This document shows positions 16,001 through 22,919 of a stretch of DNA of 64,000 bases, piece by piece (the first letter of the stretch is position 1; each line of letters opens with the position of its first letter). The notes beneath the pieces were generated by a model, which made no database searches, was not told the origin of the DNA, and saw nothing but the letters and a program-made list of their open reading frames with translations. Source of the DNA: Steroidobacteraceae bacterium (GTDB lineage: Bacteria > Pseudomonadota > Gammaproteobacteria > Steroidobacterales > Steroidobacteraceae); assembly GCA_019634915.1 (NCBI GenBank), contig JAHCAN010000003.1, positions 1 to 64,000 of the forward strand, in the 5' to 3' direction. A program made the position numbers and the translations under genes.

Positions 16001-17932
16001 TCAGCGCGGCGGGGTCGCGTCGTCCCGCGAGGCGACGCGATACAGCCACCAGCCGAGCGCAGCGATCAGCAGAATGCCGAGCCAGGCGCCGAAGTGCAGC
16101 GACTCCGGCAGCGCGAGCACGTCGCGATTGGCCGTCATCACGATCGGGATCGCGATCACGATGCCCATCAGTGCCTCGCCGGTGATCATGCCGGCGCCGA
16201 ACAGCACGCCCTTGTCGCTCGCCCGTTCCGCCTCGCTCTCGCCGGCTCGCTCGCCGCGCGCGCGCTTGACGAAGTACGCGAGCAGGCCACCGAGGAAGAT
16301 CGGCGTCGTGTACTCGAGCGGCAGGTAGATGCCGACTGCCACCGCGAGCACCGGCGCGCGGAAGTGCGAGCCGCGGGCCTGCAGCACGAGATCGAGGATG
16401 ATGATACCGATGCCGATCGCGATGCCGATCACGACCATGTCCCACGGCAGTTGCCCGCCGAACATGCCTTTGGCGACCGCCGCCATCAACGTGGCCTGTG
16501 GCGCGAGCAGCGGCGTCGGGTGCGCCGCGGACGGCGCGCCGATGCCGTAGGCGCTGTTCAGCAGGTTCAGCACCGGCGCCATCACGAGCGCGCAGGACAC
16601 CGCGCCGATCGCCAGCATCACCTGCTGCCGCCACGGCGTCGCGCCGACCAGCTGGCCGCACTTCAGGTCCTGCAGGTTGTCGCCGCCGACCGCCGCCGCG
16701 CAGCAGACGACCGCGCCGATCATGATCGCCGCGACCGGGCCGAGCGGCGCAGTGCGGCCCATCAGCAGCCACAGCACGAGCGAGGCGAACAGGATCGTGC
16801 AGATCGTGATGCCCGACACCGGATTGTTGGACGAACCGATCAGGCCCGCCATGTACGCCGACACCGAACAGAAGATGAACCCGGCGACGATCATGATGAT
16901 CGTCATCGGCAGGCTGACACCCCAGCTGCCGACGATCGCGTGGTAGAGCAGCGCGAGCGGGATCGTGAACAGCACGATGCCGATCAGCACGAGATTCATC
17001 GGCAGGTCGCGCTCGGTGTCGGCGATCAGCGCGCCGGCGCCGGCGCGGGTGGCCGCGAGCCCGCTCTTCACGCCCGACAGCAGCGAGCTGCGCAGGCTGA
17101 TCACGGCCCAGATGCCGCCGATCAGCATCGCACCGACGCCCATGTAACGGATCTTCGCTGCCCAGATCGCATAGGCGGCATCGCTGGCGGACAGCCCCTG
17201 CAGCGTCGCCGCCATCGCCGGATCGGCGGCGGCGAAGTGCGCGGCGTACAGCGGGATCGCGATGTTCCACGAAATGATGCCGCCGCCGACGATCAGGATG
17301 CCGATGTTCAGGCCGACGATGTAGCCGACGCCGAGCAGCGCCGGCGAGAGATTCGCGGCGACGTAGGCGATGCCCTTGCCGGCGAAGCCCGCGGCGGCAG
17401 CGGTATCGGGAATCAGCCGCAGCCCGCTGCCGGCGAGCAGCTTGACCAAGCCGCCGCCGATCGCCGAGCCGATCAGGATCTTCAGGCCCTGCGCCGGATT
17501 CGCGCCGGTCTTCAGCACCTCGGCCGCGGCGACGCCCTCCGGAAACTTCAGCTTCTGCTCGATGATCAGCGAGCGGCGCAACGGCACCGAGAACAGCACG
17601 CCGAGGATGCCGCCGAGGCCGGCGATCGCGAGCACCCACGAGTACTTGAAGTCGCTCCAGTACTCGAGGATCACCAGTGCCGGGATCGTGAAGATCACGC
17701 CCGCCGCGATCGACGCCGCCGCCGAAGCGCCGGTCGCAACGATGTTGTTCTCGAGGATCGTGCCGCCGCCGAGCATGCGCAGCACGCCCATCGATACCAC
17801 TGCCGCCGGGATTGCCGAGGCGATCGTGAGGCCCGCGAACAGGCCGAGATAGGTGTTGGCGGCCGCGAGGATCATCGCGAGCACGATCGACAGTGTGATC
17901 GCGCGCAGCGAAAGCTGGGCGGTAGCGGTCAT
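16001..17932 (-). CDS. Oligopeptide transporter, OPT family
   Basis: A 643-residue polytopic protein (about 15 hydrophobic segments) of the prokaryotic OPT family. The N-terminus LSLRAITLSIVLAMILAAANTYLGLFAGLTIA is characteristic, as are the NIVATGASAAASIAAG segment and the GGDNLQDLKCGQLVGATPWRQQ loop near residue 430. OPT proteins carry small peptides or metal chelates with protons. A cytosolic loop (about 555-580) is rich in Arg and Glu. With the POT transporter and peptidases nearby, the substrate may be peptides, but that is inference. Confidence 0.93.
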   Translation of the reverse strand: MTATAQLSLRAITLSIVLAMILAAANTYLGLFAGLTIASAIPAAVVSMGVLRMLGGGTILENNIVATGASAAASIAAGVIFTIPALVILEYWSDFKYSWVLAIAGLGGILGVLFSVPLRRSLIIEQKLKFPEGVAAAEVLKTGANPAQGLKILIGSAIGGGLVKLLAGSGLRLIPDTAAAAGFAGKGIAYVAANLSPALLGVGYIVGLNIGILIVGGGIISWNIAIPLYAAHFAAADPAMAATLQGLSASDAAYAIWAAKIRYMGVGAMLIGGIWAVISLRSSLLSGVKSGLAATRAGAGALIADTERDLPMNLVLIGIVLFTIPLALLYHAIVGSWGVSLPMTIIMIVAGFIFCSVSAYMAGLIGSSNNPVSGITICTILFASLVLWLLMGRTAPLGPVAAIMIGAVVCCAAAVGGDNLQDLKCGQLVGATPWRQQVMLAIGAVSCALVMAPVLNLLNSAYGIGAPSAAHPTPLLAPQATLMAAVAKGMFGGQLPWDMVVIGIAIGIGIIILDLVLQARGSHFRAPVLAVAVGIYLPLEYTTPIFLGGLLAYFVKRARGERAGESEAERASDKGVLFGAGMITGEALMGIVIAIPIVMTANRDVLALPESLHFGAWLGILLIAALGWWLYRVASRDDATPPR

Positions 17933-18206
17933 GGGGCCCCCGTTGATCGTTCCTTGCCTGGTTGGAGAGGAGCTTAAGGCCAGAATCGTCTGTTGGCTAA
18001 CGGCTGGCGGGCGATGGCGCCGAAGAGTATTACATATGGAAGCTGACCGGCGCGTTCAGCGCTCATCCTGGGGCGCCCGCCGTCATTCACGCTGGCGGGC
18101 AGGTCCGAGGCGTTCGATCAAAAATAATACTGCAGATGTGCGGAACCGTCGACGCTATCGGGCATTGGTAGCCAGGCGTCCACTGCCGCGATGTCGGACA
18201 GCGCTG
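17933..18206. other. Intergenic junction between core genome and accessory island
   Basis: About 270 bp with no supported gene. Two AT-rich patches stand out (around 18026-18036 and 18117-18131); they contain AGTATTA and its complement TAATACT about 95 bp apart. A 10-bp direct repeat GCTGGCGGGC occurs at 18003-18012 and 18091-18100. Composition shifts here from very GC-rich to moderate GC, so this is the likely left edge of the accessory island. I see no att site or transposase. Confidence 0.5.
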
Positions 18207-18620
18207 TCAGGACCGGGAGGGATTCCTTCGGAGTTGCTCCCAGAAACCTCTCGGCGAAAGGATCTGGAGTGGCAGTTTGTCCGCAATCCCTGTGAGGTCC
18301 GCATCACCTGTAACCAATACCTCGGCATTGCCAGCTACTGCCTCGGAAAGCACGGGTACATCGGTCCTGTCTCGAATCTTTATTGCCAGCTCTTCGGCCT
18401 TCTTCACGACGGTAGCTTCCTGCCGGAGCAACGCAACGAACTCGTCGATCGTCGTGCCGGGCACCCGCATTTTCTCGCCCAGAACTCGCCTGAGCTCAGA
18501 CAGTACCGTCTCGCCAACGATCAGCTCGTGCTCGGCCAGGACCAGATTGAACACATCTGCGCACAGACCGCGGGTGGCCACGGCGCTGACCAGCACATTG
18601 GTGTCGAGGGCAACCCTCAC
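18207..18620 (-). CDS. PIN-domain ribonuclease toxin
   Basis: A 137-residue VapC-like toxin. The acidic PIN catalytic residues are visible: DTNVLVSA at the N-terminus (Asp6), E-rich helices with SELRRVLG, and GDADL near the C-terminus (Asp about 109) after NAEVLVTGD. The start is a GTG overlapping the stop of the ribbon-helix-helix gene (GTGA), the usual antitoxin-toxin order. The family name COG1569 (putative toxin with PIN) fits better than classic VapC. GC content is visibly lower than in neighbours. Confidence 0.87.
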   Translation of the reverse strand: MRVALDTNVLVSAVATRGLCADVFNLVLAEHELIVGETVLSELRRVLGEKMRVPGTTIDEFVALLRQEATVVKKAEELAIKIRDRTDVPVLSEAVAGNAEVLVTGDADLTGIADKLPLQILSPRGFWEQLRRNPSRS

Positions 18621-18838
18621 GATACGTCGCGAAAAACGTCCTCGTCTGTAACGTAGCCACGGGCTTCGGCCAGAGGCATGACGCGGCGGCGCAAGTCCTG
18701 GAACTGAGCCAATGCCAGTTGCCGCCGCACTGCGTCGCGAACCACCTCACTGCGGCTGCGTCCGGTGTGCTTGGCTACCCGGGCCAACTGACGGTCCAGC
18801 TTGGGGTCCAACCGGATGGTGAGAGCCGAGGATTTCAT
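18617..18838 (-). CDS. Ribbon-helix-helix antitoxin of the PIN toxin
   Basis: A 73-residue protein. SALTIRLDPKLDRQLARVAKHTGRSRSEVVRDAVRRQL is a textbook RHH/CopG DNA-binding domain; the remainder should wrap the toxin. I favour ATG 18838 over ATG 18847 because a TACAAT -10 (18846-18851) ends 7 nt before 18838, with TGGACG 17 nt further upstream (18869-18874), and a palindrome covers this promoter. It overlaps the toxin by 4 bp. It should neutralise the toxin and repress the operon. Confidence 0.85.
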   Translation of the reverse strand: MKSSALTIRLDPKLDRQLARVAKHTGRSRSEVVRDAVRRQLALAQFQDLRRRVMPLAEARGYVTDEDVFRDVS

Positions 18839-18856
18839 GTCTTGCATTGTAAGACA
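18838..18856. promoter_or_regulatory. Palindromic operator over the RHH/PIN promoter
   Basis: A 19-bp near-perfect palindrome with TGTCTT / AAGACA outer arms and 8 of 9 base pairs matching. It overlaps the minus-strand -10 TACAAT and the antitoxin start codon. This is the expected position for RHH-dimer autoregulation. Confidence 0.6.
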
Positions 18857-18992
18857 ATTGGGCGATGCCGTCCAGCAGATCGGTGCAGCGAATCGTGCAT
18901 CTTCCGGCTGGAAAACCGGGGAAGCCTGTCGTAGCCTGAACTGTGTGTCAGACCGGTCGGCCTTGGCCATGGATGCCTGCACAGCTTCAATC

Positions 18993-19955
18993 ATGCTGCC
19001 AACCGTAAAACAGATCGAGTCGTCAACACGGCATGTCTATTCGGTACTCACTCCGACGCCTCAGTATTGCTGGCCCCTGTTGTCGGAGCGCCTCGGCGTC
19101 GAGGTGTGGCTGAAGCACGAGAACCACACGCCCGTGGGTGCGTTCAAGATTCGCGGCGGCCTGGTGTACTTCGCCGATCTCGCGAGCGGCCATGGAACCG
19201 GGAAGGTGATTACCGCAACTCGCGGCAACCACGGTCAATCCGTCGCGCTCGCTGCGAAGCGCTACGGGATTTCCAGCACGGTCGTCGTGCCGTTGGGCAA
19301 CAGCGTCGAGAAGAACGATGCGATGAGGTCGCTCGGCGCCACGCTGGTCGAGCACGGTGAGGATTTCCAGGCGGCGAGAGAGCACGCCGCGGCGCTGGCC
19401 GAGGCCTCGGGTGCACACATGGTGCCGTCATTCCATCCGCTGCTGGTCCAGGGAGTCGCGACATACTCGCTGGAGCTGTTTCGCGCGGTCCATGGCCTCG
19501 ACTATCTGTATGTCCCGATCGGGCTCGGCTCCGGCATCTGCGGCGCCATTGCCGTGCGCAACGAGTTGAGCCCGGGCACGAAGATCGTCGGCGTGGTCTC
19601 GGCGCACGCGCGGGCCTATGCGCTCTCGTTTGCCTCGAGGCGGCAAACGGAATCGCCGGCATCGACCGCATTGGCGGAGGGTATCGCGTGCCGGGTTCCG
19701 CAACCGGAGGCACTGGAAGTGGTCTGGCGGTACGTGGATCACATCGCGGAAGTGACCGACGACGAGGTTGCGCAGGCGATGCGTACCCTCCATGAGTGCA
19801 CGCACAACTGTGCGGAAGGTGCCGGTGCCGCGGCCACCGCGGCCATCGCCAAGGAGCGCGACCTGCTGGCGGGCCGGAAAGTCGCGGCCGTGCTCAGCGG
19901 ATCCAATGTGGATCGTGAGGTTTTTGCCAGGGTGCTTTTGACCCGGCAAGCCTGA
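18993..19955 (+). CDS. Threonine/serine dehydratase-like PLP enzyme
   Basis: A 320-residue fold-type II PLP protein. The lysine that should bind PLP is in HTPVGAFKIRGG (about residue 53), the phosphate-binding loop is GLGSGICGAI, and the asparagine loop is TRGNHGQS. It resembles biosynthetic/catabolic threonine ammonia-lyases without the ACT regulatory domain. Substrate (Thr, Ser or a hydroxy-amino acid) is not settled by sequence. ATG 18993 begins the conserved MLPTVKQIE; ATG 18969 is an alternative. It lies inside the accessory island and may be cargo. Confidence 0.85.
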   Translation: MLPTVKQIESSTRHVYSVLTPTPQYCWPLLSERLGVEVWLKHENHTPVGAFKIRGGLVYFADLASGHGTGKVITATRGNHGQSVALAAKRYGISSTVVVPLGNSVEKNDAMRSLGATLVEHGEDFQAAREHAAALAEASGAHMVPSFHPLLVQGVATYSLELFRAVHGLDYLYVPIGLGSGICGAIAVRNELSPGTKIVGVVSAHARAYALSFASRRQTESPASTALAEGIACRVPQPEALEVVWRYVDHIAEVTDDEVAQAMRTLHECTHNCAEGAGAAATAAIAKERDLLAGRKVAAVLSGSNVDREVFARVLLTRQA

Positions 19956-20004
19956 GCACGCCGGCTACCCCTTCGGGGCACTCGATAAGTGCCGACATTT
20001 CGCG

Positions 20005-20033
20005 TTGATTTTACTCGAGACTTGGCGCATATT
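20005..20033 (+). promoter_or_regulatory. Promoter of the AbiE locus
   Basis: TTGATT (20005-20010), a 17-nt spacer, then CATATT (20028-20033). The -10 ends 6 nt before ATG 20040, so the transcript may be leaderless. The -10 lies inside the left arm of an inverted repeat. Confidence 0.55.
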
Positions 20034-20070
20034 GCCGGCATGCCACGACGACGTGCCGACAATATGCGCC
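20024..20070. repeat. 17-bp inverted repeat over the abiEi start (putative autoregulatory operator)
   Basis: The arms 20024-20040 and 20054-20070 are complementary at 16 of 17 positions, separated by 13 bp. The element covers the -10 and the first codons of the AbiEi gene. AbiEi antitoxins are known to repress their own promoter by binding inverted repeats, so an operator is the simplest reading. A hairpin in the mRNA is the alternative. Confidence 0.65.
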
Positions 20071-20648
20071 GCCTGAACGACGCCGGCATGGCGGGCTTCT
20101 TTCGTGCGGATCAGCTCAAAGCGGCGAGTCTTACCCGCCACCAGCTTCCGGCGCTCGTGCGCTCCGGCGGCGTCGAACGCGTTGGCCGCGGGCTCTACCG
20201 GGTCGCCGACGCCGAGCCCACCGAGTACTACTCGCTTGCAATGGCCTGCGCACGTGTGCCGAACAGCATCGTCTGTCTGCTTTCGGCGCTGCGCGTGCAT
20301 GGCATCGGCAGCCAGATGCCCACCGAGGTGTGGCTCGCCGTCCATCACAAGGCCCGTGCGCCGCAACCGCGGGAGCTCCGATTGCGCGTCGTCCGTTTCA
20401 GCGGTCCGGCCTGGACGCTCGGCGTGCAGGAGGCCACCTTCGAGGGCGTGCCGGTGCGTATCACGTCGCCTGCGCGCACTGTCGTCGACTGTTTTCGCTT
20501 TGAGCGGCTCGTAGGGCCCGAGGCTGCGATGGAGGCGCTGCAGGATGCGCTGCGCCAGCGCAAGGTGACGATCGCCGAGCTCTCGCGTATCGCCGAGGTT
20601 CTGCCGTCGCGCCGCCTCGCTGCGGCGCTCGACGTGAGGTCGATATGA
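20040..20648 (+). CDS. AbiEi-type antitoxin (type IV toxin-antitoxin, winged helix)
   Basis: A 202-residue protein. The N-terminal winged helix (MAGFFRADQLKAASLTRHQL, then VRSGGVERVGRGLYRVAD) is typical of AbiEi_4 antitoxins; the C-terminal domain contains LLSALRVHGIG and ITSPARTVVDCFRFERLVG. It should antagonise the nucleotidyltransferase AbiEii and repress the operon. ATG 20040 follows a promoter-like element; ATG 20064 or GTG 19989 are alternatives. The stop overlaps the start of the toxin remnant (ATGA), but that toxin is broken, leaving an orphan antitoxin. Confidence 0.85.
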   Translation: MPRRRADNMRRLNDAGMAGFFRADQLKAASLTRHQLPALVRSGGVERVGRGLYRVADAEPTEYYSLAMACARVPNSIVCLLSALRVHGIGSQMPTEVWLAVHHKARAPQPRELRLRVVRFSGPAWTLGVQEATFEGVPVRITSPARTVVDCFRFERLVGPEAAMEALQDALRQRKVTIAELSRIAEVLPSRRLAAALDVRSI

Positions 20649-21077
20649 GCGCCGACGTTGCGGCTTCGAAGGGTGCGGCTTTGCTTGCGGTACGGCTCCC
20701 CGATCCCTACCGCGCAACCCGGGATGTGGACGTCCTGGCGTCAGGCGCGACGGATGACGCTGCTGTCCAATCTGGTCGTGCAGACGATCCGGGCGGAGGA
20801 CGAGTATTCCGGCAAGCGCGCCCGCTTCCGCGCGTTCCTGGGCAAAGCACGCATCGTCGTGCAGCTCGATATCGGCGTGGGTGATGCCGTCGCGATCGAG
20901 CCGGAAGACGTTGTCTATCCGACGATGCTGTCGACGCTACCCGCTCCGCGACTGCGCGCCTATCCGCGTGAAGTATCGGTGGCGGAGAAGTTCGAAGCGA
21001 TGGTCAAGCTCGATACCCGCAACAGCCGGACGAAAGACTTCCACGACGTGTGGCCATCCTGCGGGCCGTGGCAATGA
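20645..21077 (+). pseudogene. Decayed AbiEii nucleotidyltransferase toxin
   Basis: The ATG overlaps abiEi as in intact systems and the first residues MSADVAAS match AbiEii N-termini. They run directly into KGAALLAVRLPDPYRATRDVDVL, so roughly 45 residues normally in between are missing. The nucleotidyltransferase signature TRDVDV is present. About residue 45 the frame is lost; family sequence resumes in another frame (EDEYSGKRARFRAFLG, VQLDIGVGDAV, APRLRAYPREVSVAEKFEAMVKL) and stops prematurely after KDFHDVW. Internal deletions plus a frameshift and a truncated C-terminus make an active toxin very unlikely. Confidence 0.8.
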
Positions 21078-21085
21078 GCGCCGAC
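20645..21085. repeat. 12-bp direct repeat flanking the toxin remnant
   Basis: ATGAGCGCCGAC occurs at 20645-20656 and again at 21074-21085, bracketing the pseudogene. The second copy ends 1 bp before the stop codon of the M2 peptidase gene, at the right edge of the island. It may be a recombination scar, or the residue of a duplicated start region. Confidence 0.6.
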
Positions 21086-21086
21086 A

Positions 21087-22919
21087 TCACCACCCGCAGG
21101 TCTGCCCCTTGTTCTGCTCCGCCAGCCACTCCTGCAGCGGCTGGAAATACTCGAGGATCGCCGCGGCGTCCATCGAGCGCGTGCCGGTGAGCTTCTCGAG
21201 CGTGTCCTGCCACGGCTCGCTCTGGCCGAGCTTGAGCATCGCGGCGAAGCGCTCGCCGGCGGCCTTGTTGCCGAAGATCGAGCACTCGTGCAGTGGGCCC
21301 TTGAAGCCGGCCGCTTCGCACAGCGCCTTCTGGAACTGGAACTGGATGATGAACGACAGGAAATAGCGCGTGTACGGGGTGTTGCCCGGCACGTGGTATT
21401 TCGCGCCCGGATCGAAGTCGGCCTCGGTGCGCGCGACCGGCGGCGCGACGCCCTGGTACTGCGTGCGCAGCTGCCACCAGGCCTCGTTGTAGTGCTCGGG
21501 CGTGATTTCGCCGGAGAACACTTTCCAGCGCCACTCGTCGATCAGCTTGCCGAAGGGCAGGAAGGCGACCTTTTCGGTGGCCATCTTCATCTGCTGGTTG
21601 ATCACCGCTTCGCGCGAGGGCTTCACCGCGCTGACGAGCCCGATCCTGTGCAGGTACTCCGGCGTCACCGAGAGGTTGACGGTATCGCCGATCGCCTCGT
21701 GGAAGCCGTCGTGCGCGCCGTTCTGGAACAGCAGCGGCTGGTCGTTGTACCAGAGGTAGTAATAGATATGGCCGAGTTCGTGGTAGATCGTGAAGAGGTC
21801 TTCCTCGTTCGGCTGCATGCACATCTTGATGCGCACGTCGCCCTCGTCATCCATGTCCCAGGCGCTCGCGTGGCACACGACCTCGCGATCGCGCGGCCGC
21901 ACGAGCATCGAGCGCTCCCAGAAGGTTTGCGGCAGCGCCGGGAAGCCGATCGAGGTGTAGAACGCCTCGGCCGACTTCGTCATGCGCACGGCATCCCACT
22001 TCTGCCGCGCGAGCTCGCGGTCGGCCGACTCGATGCTCGCCTTCGGATAGGGCTTGAGGATGTCGTCGTAGATCTTGTTCCAGGTCTGCGCCCACATGTT
22101 GCCGAGCAGGTGCGCGGGAATCGGCTTGCCGGCCGGCACCTTGTCTTCGCCATAGCGCTTCGCGAGGCGGCTGCGCGCATAGCACTGCATCTCGTTGTAC
22201 AGCGGCTTGACCTGGTTCCACAGGCGCGAGGCCTCGGCGGCGAACTCGTCGGGAGGCATGTCGTAACCCGAGCGCCACATCGCGCCGAGGTCCGCGAAGC
22301 CGAACTCGCGCGCGCCTTCGTTCGCGAGCTCGACGAAGCGCTCGTACTTCGGCCGCATCGGTTTGGCGACGTCGTGCCAGCCGACCCAGGCCTGCTCGAG
22401 CTGGTCGTAGTTGCGGCTCGTCGCGAGCGTCTCGGAGAGCTGGTCGAGGTTGCGGCAGGAGTCGGGGCCCGAAGGGCAGTACTTGCCCTCGCCGTACATC
22501 GCGCCGAGGCTCGCGAGGATCTCCGTCAGCTCGGCGCGCTTGGCGGGATCCGACGGCGCGGGCGCGGACGACTGCAGCTTCAGCAGCTTCAGCGCGCGCT
22601 TCGTCGCCGGCGTCGCCTCGGCGTCGGCGTAGGCCTTCGACTTCTCGGTCATCGCGCCGAGGAACGCGAGATAGCGGTCGTTCGCGCGCGCGCTCAGCAG
22701 CTGCGTATCGAGCGTGATGTCGGTCGCCTGGGTCCAGTCGGCGGCGGCCACTTCGCGCAGCACCGGCTTCAAGTCCTCGTTGACCTGCGCGATGAACTGG
22801 TCGGCGTTGAGCTTTCTGGCTGCCTCGGCATCGGGACCGGCCGAGTGCTGTGTGCAACCCGCCAACGCGACGACGCCCGCGACGACCAGGACGCGCCGCA
22901 CGGCGCCCGCGCGCGTCAT
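21087..22919 (-). CDS. M2-family dipeptidyl carboxypeptidase (ACE homologue), lipoprotein
   Basis: A 610-residue zinc metallopeptidase releasing C-terminal dipeptides. The zinc motif HELGH is at residues 380-384 and the third ligand is Glu408 in GFHEAIGD, the same 24-residue spacing as in human ACE. The C-terminal FIIQFQFQKALC and CSIFGNK also match. The signal peptide ends in the lipobox LAGC, so it is probably anchored in the outer membrane facing the periplasm. The start overlaps the POT transporter stop (ATGA), suggesting that dipeptides released by the peptidase are taken up by that transporter. Confidence 0.95.
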   Translation of the reverse strand: MTRAGAVRRVLVVAGVVALAGCTQHSAGPDAEAARKLNADQFIAQVNEDLKPVLREVAAADWTQATDITLDTQLLSARANDRYLAFLGAMTEKSKAYADAEATPATKRALKLLKLQSSAPAPSDPAKRAELTEILASLGAMYGEGKYCPSGPDSCRNLDQLSETLATSRNYDQLEQAWVGWHDVAKPMRPKYERFVELANEGAREFGFADLGAMWRSGYDMPPDEFAAEASRLWNQVKPLYNEMQCYARSRLAKRYGEDKVPAGKPIPAHLLGNMWAQTWNKIYDDILKPYPKASIESADRELARQKWDAVRMTKSAEAFYTSIGFPALPQTFWERSMLVRPRDREVVCHASAWDMDDEGDVRIKMCMQPNEEDLFTIYHELGHIYYYLWYNDQPLLFQNGAHDGFHEAIGDTVNLSVTPEYLHRIGLVSAVKPSREAVINQQMKMATEKVAFLPFGKLIDEWRWKVFSGEITPEHYNEAWWQLRTQYQGVAPPVARTEADFDPGAKYHVPGNTPYTRYFLSFIIQFQFQKALCEAAGFKGPLHECSIFGNKAAGERFAAMLKLGQSEPWQDTLEKLTGTRSMDAAAILEYFQPLQEWLAEQNKGQTCGW

